A DNA stretch of 64,000 nucleotides. It comes from Pezicula radicicola. Lineage: Eukaryota; Ascomycota; Leotiomycetes; Helotiales; Dermateaceae. Position 1 is the first letter of the stretch; every line of letters begins with the position of its first letter. Positions 10,952-23,668 of this stretch are shown piece by piece. The notes beneath the pieces were generated by a model. The model was given only the letters and a program-made list of their open reading frames with translations. It had not been told where the DNA came from and made no database searches. The translations under genes and the position numbers were made by a program. The stretch is taken from positions 1,426,001-1,490,000 of the forward strand of contig PDUO01000004.1 of NCBI GenBank assembly GCA_003008705.1. Reading direction: 5' to 3'.

Positions 10952-13835
10952 ATGGACAATCGCAACCCTCGAGTGCCGTCGCCGGGGCATCCAATGCACC
11001 AGGGCTATCAGCTGGAGGACGCGCCTTATGGCGGACACGGAACTCCTAACTCTGAATACCCTCCCAGTGCTGGTTATTCCCAACATAATCTTGAGATTCC
11101 AATGGGCCCGGGGCCTGGACGAATGGGTACACCAAGTGATAGGTTGCAGGCTCAACCCACAGTATGTTACCCTGTGTTTCGATGCGCTATGTATGCTAAC
11201 GCAACCAAAAGTACTCCGTTGAGAACATCAGCAACTCATATGGGCACAACGAAGAATATGACCAGCATTACCCCATTGATCCCAATCGCAACTACCAGCA
11301 AGACTACTCTATCAACCCGCAAGCGCACCACGATGCCTACTACCAGCCTCCATATCAACCTAGTAGCCTTGAGGAACATCCTCTGACACATTATTCTGGA
11401 AATGGCGAATACTACGAGGGAGATGATGACCACCACCCAATCTTGCCGCCACACGAGGCCGGACCCTATGGTCCAGATCCCCATGCTATACCTCCCGAAC
11501 AAGAGTACAAGGATTTTGAGGGAGTAGCTCACACCCCAAGTCCCGCTCCTGCAATCAAGCGGTGGAAGACGGTCAAAGAAGTGCAGCTTTTCAATGGAAA
11601 TCTGGTCCTCGATTGTCCTATTCCTCCGAAGCTTCTGAACCAAGTCAACCATGCGCAACCCCCCGAGCGTGACGAATTCACACATATGAGATATTCCGCA
11701 GCAACTTGCGACCCTAGTGAGTTCTTTGAGGAGCGATTTACACTTCGCCAGAAGTTGTTTGCAAAGCCTCGGCATACAGAGTTGTTTATCGTGGTAACCA
11801 TGTACAACGAAGATGATGTACTGTTCGCACGAACCATGAGCGGAGTTTTCAAGAACATTGAATACATGTGCTCGAGAAAAGATAGCAAGACCTGGGGTAA
11901 AGATGCATGGAAAAAGATTGTAGTCTGTGTGGTTAGTGATGGTCGCGCGAAGATCAACCCTAGAACAAGAGCTGTACTGGCAGGTATGGGTGTATACCAA
12001 GACGGAATCGCTAAGCAACAAGTCAACGGCAAGGATGTCACAGCACACATCTACGAATATACCACACAGGTGGGAGTTTCTGTGAAGAAGGACCTAGTCG
12101 AACTTCGCCCAAAACAACAGCCAGTCCAAATCCTCTTCTGTCTCAAGGAAAAGAATCAAAAGAAGATCAATTCCCATAGATGGTTCTTCCAAGCTTTCGG
12201 CCGAGTCCTGGATCCAAATATTTGTGTCCTTATTGATGCAGGAACTAAGCCAGGAAAAGATTCCATTTACCACCTCTGGAAGGCCTTCGATCTGGAGCCA
12301 ATGTGTGCCGGTTCTTGCGGTGAGATCAAGGCTATGTTGGGACCAGGAGGAAAGAACTTAATGAACCCACTTGTCGCTACCCAGAACTTCGAGTACAAGA
12401 TGAGTAATATTCTAGACAAGCCTCTAGAATCAGCCTTCGGTTTTATTTCTGTGTTGCCCGGTGCTTTCTCGGCGTACCGTTACGTCGCTCTACAAAACGA
12501 CAAGGCTGGAAATGGACCCCTTGAGAAGTACTTCGCTGGTGAAAAGATGCACGGCGCCAATGCGGGTATCTTTACTGCCAACATGTACCTCGCAGAAGAT
12601 CGTATCCTCTGTTTCGAGCTTGTATCGAAGCGGAACTGCCATTGGATCTTGCAATATGTCAAGTCTGCAACCGGAGAAACTGATGTGCCTGATACTATGT
12701 CAGAGTTAATTCTGCAAAGACGAAGATGGTTGAACGGTAGTTTCTTCGCCGCTATTTACTCTATAGCACATTTCTACCAAATCTTCCGGAGCGACCATAG
12801 TTTCCTGCGTAAATTCATGTTCCTGATTGAATTCACGTATCAGGCGATCAGCATGATCTTCGCTTGGTTCGGTATTGGTAACTTCTTCCTGGTTTTTCAC
12901 ATCTTGACTACTTCACTCGGCGACTCCGATCTCCTTAGTACGACTGGAAAGATTCTTGGAGTCATCTTTGAATGGCTTTACCTCTTTACACTTCTAACTT
13001 GTTTCGTCTTGGCATTGGGTAATCGACCGCAAGGATCGAATTTTGCTTATATGTCTATGGTTTACTTCTGGGTCGGCATCATGCTGTAAGTTGACAACTG
13101 TCGCATAAGAAGGGTAACAGAACCTAACCAACACACAGCTATCTCATGTTCGCTTCAATATTTATTACTGTCAAGTCCATCCAATCCGAACTTGCCACGA
13201 ATGGCTTTACATGGACGGACATCTTCAAGAACCAGATTTTCTATACCCTAATTATCTCTCTGGCATCGACCTACCTCCTGTGGTTCGTGGTGTCGTTCCT
13301 GTTTTTCGACCCATGGCACATGTTCACCTCTTTCATCCAATACCTACTCCTTACGCCCACCTACATCAACATTCTGAACGTGTACGCTTTCTGTAACACC
13401 CATGATATTACTTGGGGTACAAAGGGTGACGACAAAGCCGAAAAGTTGTCTTCTGTAACACTCAAACCCGACGGGAAAGTCGACGTCAATATCCCCACCG
13501 ACGATACAGATCTCAATGCCCAATACGAAGCTGAAATGCGCAAGATCGTATCCAAAGCACCCGAGGAGAAGCGCGAGTTCTCGGCAAGCGAAATCCAGGA
13601 GGATTACTACAAGGGATTCCGTTCTCGTGTCGTTATTTTCTGGCTCATTTGCAACTTCGGTCTCGTGGCAGTGGTTCTTAGCACTGCTGGTTTGGAGCGA
13701 CTGAGCACCACGAGTGATACCCAGAAGAGCACCATCTATCTTTTGGTCGTGTTATGGTCTGTGGCAGGTCTTTCGGCGTTCAAGTTTATCGGAGCGATGT
13801 GGTTCCTAATCGTACGCATGTTCAGAGGTGTTTAG
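10952..13835 (+). CDS. Chitin synthase, division 1 (probably class III)
   Basis: Exons 10952-11161, 11212-13085 and 13139-13835 give 926 residues. The enzyme is a plasma-membrane GT2 glycosyltransferase that extends chitin from UDP-GlcNAc for the cell wall. A hydrophilic N-terminus rich in Tyr, Pro and His (about 200 residues) precedes the catalytic region. Catalytic-region motifs are [42 protein letters not shown] (about 530) and [13 protein letters not shown] (about 571). A cluster of transmembrane helices follows, and the protein ends [11 protein letters not shown]. The segment [16 protein letters not shown] is, as far as I recall, closer to class III than to class I or II enzymes. Both introns are about 50 nt, and the second splits the membrane region. 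Class assignment needs a tree; the enzyme family is certain. Confidence 0.96.
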
Positions 13836-14130
13836 ATAGGGAAGGGATTGAGATGACGCTTATGAATGATACCTGTACTCTCTTGTATTCATTGTGTTGA
13901 TCATATTGAGCGAATATGTTTTGGTTTTCTTGCTTTTTGATATCATGGGAGTTAGCGTTGAATACGACGAATCACTTGGATGGATTTGCGAAAGGCACTG
14001 CAAAGCAGGCTAGGTAGTCATAAATGCATACCCCTTTAGACATACAGATCTCTTGCTGTATGTATGTCTTGACTAAATGACTTGTTTGATGTATCATTGA
14101 ATTTTTGTGCCCCCAAGAGTCGTATAGGAT

Positions 14131-16475
14131 CTATGAAGCCACCTCAGCACCTAACTTCTCTAGCTCAGCCTTCAGGAACTCCTCAGCATTGATGAGCTCT
14201 GTGCTTCCATACACAACCCTCCTCCTGCCAGCGCCCTTCTCGGCACCACTGCCACCCGCACCCGTCCTCTTAGCCCACTCCTGCAGGTTGCCGTACTCGT
14301 CCATACTACCACCGCCAACTGTAAAAACAACGGCTTCGCTGAATCCCTGTCTCCTTTGGCCGAATGTTGCGCCCATACCCGGTCCCATACTACCAGGCAT
14401 TGCCTCGCCTTTCCCGGCTCGCGCTACACTAGGCGGTGGCATTGTGCCTCTTGCGTTTGCGCTTCTAGGATCAAAGTACAGGTAATTTTCTGTCTTGGCG
14501 ATCGCGGATGATGAAGCGGATGCTGGGTCCATGATCGATTCGGTGATTTTGGTGACTGTAAGATCGCGGTTTGCCGGGAGGAAGTTCTTTACGCCAGAAA
14601 TGAGGTTTTCAAAGTTGGTGGTTACACCAGATTCTTTGAGGGAGGTTGTTAGGCGAGATGAGATGGAGGAGAAACCGCGGAAGAGTTCGGTGGATGCGCT
14701 AGATTGTGATGCGGTCGGCGCAGTCGTTGTGGTCATCATTGTCATGCGCGTTGTAGCGCGGACTCTGTAGCATTGTCAGATTGGAGCGAATTCATAGAAC
14801 ATTGGAAGACTTACTGTTTTATGTAGGCAAGGGATGTCGTGTCTGCTCCTGCGGCTTTCAACGAGTCCTCGAACTTCTCCATATCTGCTCTTGATACTTC
14901 TTGCTCAGTACTCAGGAACCAAATGATGAATAATCTCAGCTTATCAACTGGCTCCTTTCCTTTCACCTCGTCGTTCAAAATTTCAAGAATTTGAGCTTTG
15001 GTCTGCTTCATGATGTTCTCTTCCAATTGGAAGTAGTTGTCTAACTGACGGTTCTTGATGCCCGTTAATAAACCTGCCAAGATATTCATATGCATGTCGA
15101 GGACTGCTTTCCTTTCCCTCAATTCGGGAAGTTTGGTTAAGGCGTCCTTGAGATGAGCGGCACCTGCGCTGGTGTCGTCTAAATCCTCAATCGAGGTTCC
15201 TCCAGTCTTCCTGGTGATCTCTGCTGCCTCATCCTTATATCGCATCAACTCTGCGTCGATATCTTCAGCAACTTGGGGAAATGGTACGCCAGCATTCTTC
15301 AGCCAGAAAAAATCGTTTGCATTCAAGTCATATGCCTTCTTCGTTGTTCCCTTTTCAGGACTAGTCTCATCAATTGGAGTTTCCACAGTGATTCGGTTTA
15401 ACTTCATGCTCAGCACATCATGTACGAGTGATTGATAAGTCCAGGAATGCGAAAGCATGGGTATTAAATCAACATTTCGGTCCAATATGATTAAGACTGG
15501 CCTTGAAGAAGCTGTCCCTGTCGCTGATCGGCTACTAGGCGCAGAAAAAAGGTTGTCTTTGGAATTGAGGATGTGGTCTCTTAATTTACGATCTAGTTTT
15601 GCCGATATCATCTCTGCGGCTGCGCCCTTGGGGCATCGTATAATGGGCATAACGGCTAAAGCAGTTAGTGATTATAATCCCATTCATACGAGACATATAC
15701 TACCCATGGTAACCATCACACTAAAAAGACCACTAACTATTCGGTCAATAACATTGTCCAACTCATCGTCCTGGGTTCTTGCACTGTTTAAGGCCCAGTA
15801 TGTGTTCTGCTTCCTCATTCCCAAGCTGAATAAGTCTGGTTCGCCGACGATAAAATTCAGGTATTGGTCATAAAACTGGGCTATGTTTTCTGATGTGCCT
15901 GCCGTTGCTGTCTGGGCGGCAAAGTCTTCGAGCAAGGGTCGGGGTATTGAGGAAAGGAAGTTGATGTATGCTGGAGAGTAGAGACCGCGTGAGAGGTCAT
16001 TCGTAATGGCTTGCAGATTTGTAGCCGTAGGTTCAACCAGATAAAGAACAGGTACGTCGGGAATAGGATGTCGTGAGGCTGCTATATGCCTGGCTTGGTC
16101 AGTACTCGTGCTTGTTACAGAGCAGTATGTTTACACTGTTCATATTGAGGTATATAACATACATGTGCATAGTGACACCCCATGTCCGTAAATCATTGAC
16201 GCGCAAAACGCTGCTTATTACATCTCTTCCTAGATCGTCAAACACCAGCACTTTCCATATTGGATCCCCATCTGAATTCAGTATGGGAACTGAAGGTACA
16301 CTTAGGCCATTGCTTTGCTCGTTTTGGTCGGTAGGTTCTTCCGAGGCATGGTTCAGATTCAGCATCTTCTCGATTGAGCCTGGATGGCAGCATTAGCATT
16401 GCGCCGTCCACAGGGAATGGCGCAAGTTGACCTACTAATCTGACGGCCACGGAGGGATGCATCGTGGGATGCCAT
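14131..16475 (-). CDS. sly1: SLY1, Sec1/Munc18-family vesicle fusion protein
   Basis: Exons 16475-16436, 16379-16163, 16089-15704, 15655-14815 and 14764-14131 give 705 residues. Sly1 binds the ER-Golgi syntaxin Sed5/Ufe1 and promotes SNARE assembly. The N-terminus MASHDASLRGRQISSIEKML begins the family's usual helix and fixes the start; the 56-nt first intron lies right after it. WKVLVFDDLGRDVISSVLRV, PIIRCPKGAAAEM, LIILDRNVDLIPMLSHSWTY and FFWLKNAGVPFPQVAEDI are hallmarks of Sec1-like proteins. The C-terminal VVFTVGGGSMDEYGNLQEWA is the conserved end of the fold. Introns are 48-73 nt with CTAAC-type branch points. It is divergent from the gene at 17909, about 1.4 kb away. Confidence 0.94.
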
Positions 16476-17908
16476 GTTTGCGCGTCCTCTGTGCTGTGAG
16501 GCTGCGGATCAGCCAATTTGTAGGAATGCGATCATGTAACAGTCGGTGGTGCAGCTTCACAGAGCTAATGTAGGGAGACAGCAGTGAGTGAATGTGGCGC
16601 GTTGGGACAGATATACTACTGTACAGCGCTGGGTGTTTCTGGTAGCTACAGCACAGTACAGCACAGTCCAGTAAGGCAGTAAGGTACAGTAGTACAGGCT
16701 ACATCATGCCTATCAAAGTGTGCCGTCGTGGCGCATTCGGCCGCATGTCACATGATTGCAGCCCCAGATCCCGTTAGTGCCAGATGCCGTTAGTTCCAAA
16801 TATTTGCATGGGTCGCAAAATCGAAACAGCTCACACGTCGCTCCTCCTCACGACCAACACACCAACCTCTTCATCTCTCTCTCCTCCCCCTCTTCACTCC
16901 TCCATTGACACCATCAAGATCCCTTTCTCAGCCATCATGGCTACGACACATAACAGAAACAAATGATCGTACAAATGAACTGCACAAAGTGACCAGGCTG
17001 AAAGGGTTGCGCATTGTTCGCTCTGCTGGGGGGAAAAAAGGGAGCTCTAAGCACCTCTTGTCTTTTTCTCTTTAACGGGTACGGTGACACCTTAACACTC
17101 TGTCCAAATCAATTCTGCCTTGAAGCAGCCCTCCAAAGCAGCACTGCTGTTCCTGGAACTTCAACCATTTGCCTAGAATCCTCAAAGCTCGCGATTTGGG
17201 TTTGCCACATCGAGGGCAAGGGTCGCGGTGAATAACAGCCAGACAGTACTTTTCTCTCTACATACGGTACCTACAGGCTACGATAATTGCACGAACTGCA
17301 CTGCAGGACAGATCGTTAGATCAGCCTGCGGCGCGGCGTGCTGGGTGCTGCTAGGTGCTGGTTGTTTGGGGAGGAAAGGTACTGTCAGCGATACTATCGG
17401 GGGAAGGTTCTTGGTCTCTTTTGCCTTCGAATTCTACGTTGCGCCCTTTACCTTTTTGAAGGTGAAGCGTGACACGGTCTTCGTGTTATCATCACCTCTC
17501 TACTCCGTACCCGTACCGTACTGTCCAGGCTGCACTGCGCCTGCGCCTGCGCCTGAGCCTTGAGCCTTGAGCCTGTGGATTCGGATGCTGCCTTTCCTTA
17601 TTTGCGCCCGAGACCAAGACGGAGTTAGGAAACTACTGTGTGTTGCCTGATGCTGATTCGCTTCGTTTAGCTATCCCAGTTCGGCTTAGTCGTTTAATTA
17701 CTTCACACCCTCTCCATTCATCCAGCGACGCAGAGCAACGCGACGCGACTGTAGCGACGCCCGTAGTAAAAGGGGCAAGGGCCTTGGCCTTCCAATCTTT
17801 CTCTCACAGCCTGACGCTCGGACCCTCTGTATACACCACTCACGTGATATACGCGATACAAGCGATATACGATACCTAATACCTTGAGCAAAAGCAACCA
17901 CCTTCACC
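16476..17908. other. Divergent intergenic region between sly1 and the PNUTS-like gene
   Basis: No gene seen. It contains CAG/ACAGTA-rich tracts (about 16640-16700), a pyrimidine-rich stretch (about 16850-16920) and short GCGCCT/GAGCCTT tandem words (about 17535-17575). It probably holds the promoters and 5' leaders of both flanking genes. Confidence 0.6.
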
Positions 17909-18460
17909 ATGGACCACGGGCATGGCCAACATGTCTACCAAGGTGGAGGGAGTTATAGTATAGATGATGACATGCTGAACAACGCTGGTTGGCCAGCGTC
18001 TGCGGACCAGTATGTCTTCCAGGATGTTCATCCGCCGCAGCACCATTCGCAGCAGCAGGATCAGTATGCTCAGTACGCTACTTCTCAGTCCAACTTCGAT
18101 CATCACTTTGATATAACACATCAACCTACGTACCAACAAACTCCATATACTCAATCTCCATATACCCCTCAGTACCAGCACGCCAGGCCTGCTGACGTCT
18201 TCGCTCCAAGTCCTTATGACTTTGACAACCATGCTCCTTCCCTACAACAAAGACCTAATAATGCGTACTCTGCCAACCACGGCAACCAGTCCTTCTCTTA
18301 TGGAACCTCACCGCCAAACAACACAATAACTCCACAGTCTCTGCATCACTACAATATGCCCCAGGTCCAGTCAGTGAACGGGGCTACGCATCCTGGATTC
18401 CACCAATTCAATCAGAATCAAATTCCTGCCCAAGATCACAGTGCTAGATATTTCGTCGAG

Positions 18461-18513
<53 letters not shown>

Positions 18514-21500
18514 GGCTCCTGCTCCGGCTCCGATTCCACAACAACAGCCACAGCAGCAGCCACAGCAGCAGCAGCAACAGCCTACGAGCAGTGATAGACA
18601 GAGTCAAGTCACAGCACCAGTACGAAATGACCAAGTTCCAGAGAATGGTGGCCAACTCTATGTTACACATAAGCAGCAGGTTCAACGGCCAAATCCGCTT
18701 AGAATAACTCATCCGGAATTGCTTGCTGAAGTAGAAAATGCACCTCAACGTCAATTAAAATATGCTCCCTTTGTAGCGCTAGGCGAGATTGTCGTACAAA
18801 TACCATCGAGTGAAAGAGAGAAGTTAAAAAGTTAGTCTCTATCACATTTTCTTTGAACTACCCTTGATCTCTTGTCATTCTGTGCTAACATGAGAAATTC
18901 TTTAGATGCAATTCCGAAATATCACCCCAGAAAGTCCATTAGTGGCAAAGCTCTTGTTCCTGGCCTTGATATGTCTTGTAAGTCTCTCAGTATTATAGTT
19001 TATCCAGTTCGCTGGCTAGTAGCACTCCAAAATTATGGCGCTAACCCTTGTCTTAGCAACCGTTGGTCAACCACGAACTTCTACAACCAAGAAAGTGAAA
19101 ACTCCAAAGGTGCGCAAAGTCCACGAGAGTAAGTGGAAAGGCACAAGTCAAGGAGCCAAACAGGCGATTAGCGCCGCTGCCAGACCACGCGGTGAAGGAA
19201 CAGATCTAAACGCAACCGCGAAGTCTCCATCTGCCTCAACAGAAACAAGTTCATCAGAGGAGTCTAGCTCTGAAGAAGAGTCTGACTATGAAGAAGAGCC
19301 GACAATGATCACATTCATTGAAGATGTAAGTCAATCTTTAACTCCTAAAAATTTCTCTATGCCCATAACATGCACTGTTTCAAGCAAAATCACCGCATAT
19401 TGAAGCTTCTTTGACGCGTCTGCTCGGTTACCCTCCACAACTTGAATTTCAATGTGCTATTAGAATCTTTAGTGAATTTCAATAACTAATGTCGATACAG
19501 GTTCGCGGCGCGACTCGCCCAACAGATGTTGCTGCTGCTGCTGGCTGGGACGCAGTTGGCATCGTCTGGAAAGACCCTGGATCCAGCCCTAGCCCTGACG
19601 TTGTCAAGGAGGCCATTCAGAAGTACGGAGACTTTGTCAGTTCCCTTCGCCTTCAGCTCAAAGCCAATGCGGAAGAAATAAAGAAAGCCGAAGCTCGACC
19701 TGCCGATGTAGAGAAACTCAAGAAAGCCCGAAAGGTTCATTTTGATTCTATGTTTGAAACCATTGATGCTGCAAATAGACTTGGATACATGGCTATAATA
19801 GAGAACTTGGGAGGTCATCATAAGCTGGTCAATGGTCTGACGGCAACTTTAATTGATTGCATCAAGACAGAGGATTTCCTTGGTAGATTACCCCGGGCTA
19901 TCTTTAGTTTACTTGCAAAGTTTCAAACAATGTCAGATGAGCTCTTAAAGAAAGTCAAATTCGACAGCATTCAAAAACGATGGAACAAGAAGGGCGATGA
20001 GAGTATCAAGAAGGATATTACGGCTATCATTGCCAACACCACTGATTCCAAAGAGAAGGCTACCAAGGATAAGAAGGAGGGCGGGAAAGTGGAGGAGAAG
20101 AAGAGGCTTCAAGCACCACAGGACAAATCCCGTTCTGGTGAACCTGGCAAGGCTGTATCAACGTCCAACTCTGCGAAGAGGCCACACGACGGTGATGGAG
20201 TCAACGGACAGCCAAATAAGAAATTTGCATCTGATGCTTCTGGTGCTTCAGGCCCCTCAACTAAGTCTATGCCAATCAAGCGGTCCACCAACCTTCTTGC
20301 AAATCTTCTCGGTTCCAAGCCTGCTGCAAAGCCCGTTGTAAAGAAGAGGGACCCCTCGCCGCCGCCAGTTTCAAGACTGATGGGCTTTTTGGCAGAAATT
20401 GAAAACCCTCAAAAGCCACCCAAAGCTCCCGAACAGCCAGCCGGCCCTCCAGAGACGCCCGAGGAAAAGAAGATCCGTGAGCGCAAGGAGAGTAGACGAC
20501 ACCTTAGAGTTAAGTTTAAGGAAGGCGCAGAGCTTGAGCAGGTTAGACTCTTTACCAAGGAGCAGGCTGAAGACGAAGGCCGCCAAGATGCGATGCTTAG
20601 GGATGCTCATGATGCTCATTCTGAGGGTATGATGCTCAAGATGGGCTCCGACAGTATGGAAGGCATGGAAGATGATGATGAGCAACCTACTGGTGAAATC
20701 GAACTGCGACCTTACTCCCAGGTGATTGATATCGATTTCAGTGGCTTGCCAAAAGAAGTGTTGAGTCGAAACTTGGCCACCAGAGGAGGCTCCAAACTCT
20801 TTTCAACAGCTGAGCAACAAGCCCAAGAACGACGAGAAGAACTTGAACTCATGGTTTTCTATACTGATATCAAAGACATTCCAACTTCGCCCAAGGAACC
20901 ACAGCCCACTACAGGTGGTGTTGATAAGCGAGATTTCCGCCAACTCGGGACTCCAAACGCGACTTGGCTAACGCAACGTCTTCAAGAACTCCAAAGCTAC
21001 GGACTTGAATACGCGACCCAACTATTCTCGAGGAGATTCGAGCAGAGTGCGCGTGCATCCAATAACTCTTTCTCTTCTCCTGACGGCCGCAACATCATGG
21101 ACAACCGCCAAAGTCTCCACCCGCCGCAAGGTGACGCTCCCGCTGATTCACCCAGCCAAAACTCGAACAATCCTTCAACTTCAACTTCAGTCACTCCCAT
21201 GTCTCCTCGTACTGAACTTGCGCACTTCAATAACCTCAAGCATATTATCGATACTGTCAACTCGTTGAAGGGCAAACCATATCCTCCTGTTGAGCCACCT
21301 GACTGGATGACAAGCGAGCGTGACAAAGCTATCTGGTGGGACGGGTACCATAGAGATGAAGCTGCGAAGGCTGCAAAGGAGAATGTAGACCGTATCGCTC
21401 AACTGCAACTGCAAACCACTGCTGCTGCCCAGCCAGCTCCAATGGTCGCACCGCAACACGCCATGGCAATTCCTCAAATGCAAGGCTATGGTCAAATGGC

Positions 21501-21939
21501 CAACCATATGTCCGCTGCTAACTATCAGACACCTGATGTTACTCGACAAGTCACAAGCATTCTTGCTGATCTCAACAATGGTCAGAACGTTGGGAACAAC
21601 TATGGTGGTAACGGTGCTGCTCCTGCTCACTTTGACTACACTTCATGGTCAAATAGTAACAGCGGTGGTAATGGAAATGGAAATAGCAATGGTCGATTTC
21701 AAGGCTATGGAGACGAGGATTATCAGCAGCCACGATGGGATGGACAAAAGAGACGCAATGACGATGAGCATGACAACCCCCCAAGCAAGCGATCCAAGAA
21801 CCGTGGCGGCGCAAAGCAACGGGAGGTACCTGAGAACGATGCGGCTGTCAGAGCATACAAGGGCAAGAAGAAGGTTTGCAAGTTTTTCCAGGATGGCAAG
21901 TGTGCAAAGGGACCCAATTGCACCTTTCTTCACGAATGA
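17909..21939 (+). CDS. PNUTS/Ppn1-like protein: TFIIS-N-like domain plus CCCH zinc finger
   Basis: Exons 17909-18830, 18906-18977, 19057-19325 and 19501-21939 give 1233 residues; the start has a CACCATGG context. The first 270 residues are low-complexity Gln/Tyr/Pro sequence with a long Ala-Pro repeat. Then comes ALGEIVVQIPSSERE, a basic linker, and an acidic Ser/Glu stretch. A helical domain at about 470-560 (AANRLGYMAIIENLGGHHKL, LPRAIFSLLAKFQTMSDEL) resembles the TFIIS N-terminal (LW) domain. RRHLRVKFKEGAELEQVRLF looks like the RVxF PP1-docking motif of PNUTS. One CCCH finger ends the protein (VCKFFQDGKCAKGPNCTFLH). The same three-part order is seen in PNUTS and fission yeast Ppn1, which link PP1 to the cleavage-polyadenylation factor. 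The domain order is seen; orthology is inferred. Confidence 0.75.
18462..18536 (+). repeat. GCTCCT hexanucleotide repeat coding Ala-Pro
   Basis: About twelve near-identical GCTCCT/GCTCCG units inside exon 1 of the PNUTS-like gene encode an alternating Ala-Pro tract. It is followed directly by CAG/CCACAG repeats encoding poly-Gln/Pro. The unit is a multiple of three, so length change would keep the frame. Confidence 0.9.
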
Positions 21940-22550
21940 TTACGTCAACTTCAAATCTGACTTCGAACCTTGATACACTCACTTTTTTCTTTTGTTTTGC
22001 ATCATATGCGTCCGGCCGGGCGTCCGGAGTCAATCAAGAGATGGCGGGCTGCGAAACTCTTTCAGCAAGCACTTACATTTCTTTGTCTGTATTTTATGAG
22101 AGCATCAATGACTAGTCGCATCTGGGCATTCCTGGGATGGACGGGGATAAATATTTGCTTTTTTTGTAACATCAAACGACAAAAGACATCAGCGATGGAG
22201 TTTTACCAGGGTTTGCTTTTGCTTTACTACTCAAGGGAAATAGAGTGGAGAGCTTCTAGGCTTGTAATATGAGCAGGCATTCTACCTTCGTGCTCTAGGC
22301 TTTGTTATTCATGAAAGCTCCTGTAGATTAATTGCTATTACATGGAATAGCATCAAACAATACCAATAGAACCAAATCTGTGTATTGACTTCTAGTGATT
22401 CTTGTTAGTAGCTTCACTTAGCAAGTGTTGATGTTCCTGACAATTTAACCTATCACCAAATCACCCAATTTGATGACCTATGTAATCAATTGGTGGTTTT
22501 ATGTGAAATGATAACAGTTTGCCATTCGCTGACTTAAAATTATAACTAAC

Positions 22551-22658
22551 TTACTTGACTTGAGTAACTTACTTGACTTGAGTAACTTACTTGACTTGAG
22601 TAACTTACTTGACTTGAGTAACTTACTTGACTTGAGTAACTTACTTGACTTGAGTAAC
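22551..22658 (+). repeat. 18-bp minisatellite, six identical units (array 2)
   Basis: Six perfect consecutive copies of TTACTTGACTTGAGTAAC. Complete identity within the array suggests recent expansion or gene conversion, unlike the degenerate array at 3462-3587. Confidence 0.97.
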
Positions 22659-23203
22659 ACAAGGTTCCATTGTTCGTATGGATTTAGTTATACATTACTA
22701 ATGTAGTAGTTTGAGATAGTACAACCAAGTTGACTAAACTAATGGGTCAAATTAATCAGTTAACTAAATTGGCAAACGTCATCAGAACAGATAATGTTCC
22801 ATGGGTAATTAAATAGGGCCGTCAAACTAATTAGTATTTTCGCTTAGTGGTTCCTGTCGCTTCCTAGTTCTTACTTAGCGAGCCGTTCGTCTTTTAACCC
22901 CATCTTATCGCGAAGTAAGCTAAGAGTAGACTGTATTAAGTTCTAAAAAGGTCAAGGAACTAGTTGTGATTTCTTCTAGTTACTTTTGGTTTTACTAAAA
23001 CTAAACTCCTAGTTAGTTAAAGAAGAGAGTATAATTTGTTATATAGATGTTGCTTAAACGAGATCTTTAGTAGATCTAAATACCTTAATGCAGTTTGAAT
23101 TAGCTGTTTTTTACGCTTAAGATTTCTATATTTGCAATATTTCTCATAGATAGTTTAGAATGGTAGAAAGAGAAATGATATATCATACTAAGTATATTTC
23201 TAC

Positions 23204-23350
23204 TTTGTATTTTTTACTGTGTTTTCACTTCAAAGAATTAAGTACTTCTCTTACTTATTTTCACTATACTTACTCTTGACACTTATATTCAATAGGTAAA
23301 GTAATATTATGTCTAGTTATTTTGCTAAGTCTTATCTTCGTTGAAGGAAT
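23204..23350 (+). repeat. Diverged direct repeat, copy A
   Basis: About 147 bp starting TTTGTATTTTTTACTGTGTT aligns along its length with 23522-23668, with shared blocks such as TTTTCACTTCAAAGAAT and GCTAAGTCTT/GTTAAGTCTT. Many differences are transitions. It is probably an old tandem or transposon duplication. Confidence 0.75.
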
Positions 23351-23521
23351 ATCATTAAGCGATACGGTAAATACTTAGTAACAGATGGAAGAAATTGTAC
23401 ACAGCCTTGAAGTATTCTTCGATTGTAATAATAAGGTAGTAGAAGCAATGTATCAAGCAAATTTAGAAGCATATAATACCAACAATTGATGTACCTTGTT
23501 TGAAATAAATTTATATCCCAA

Positions 23522-23668
23522 TTTGTATTTTTGCTATGTTTTCACTTCAAAGAATGAAGCATTTTTCTTGCGTGCTTTCACTACCCTCACTCTTATTACT
23601 TATATTGGATACTTAAAGTAAAATTCTCTCTATATATTTTGTTAAGTCTTGTCTTCTTTGTAGAAGTT
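23522..23668 (+). repeat. Diverged direct repeat, copy B
   Basis: Partner of 23204-23350, starting TTTGTATTTTTGCTATGTTT. The spacing between copies is about 318 bp, and neither copy has coding potential. Confidence 0.75.

Noticed and set aside
11236..12048. 270-codon minus-strand open frame
   Set aside because: It lies opposite the chitin synthase catalytic exon, has no domain, and its composition follows from the coding strand.
17909..21939. Secondary-metabolite or effector cluster
   Set aside because: No PKS, NRPS, terpene cyclase, P450 or cluster regulator occurs; neighbouring genes are unrelated housekeeping functions.
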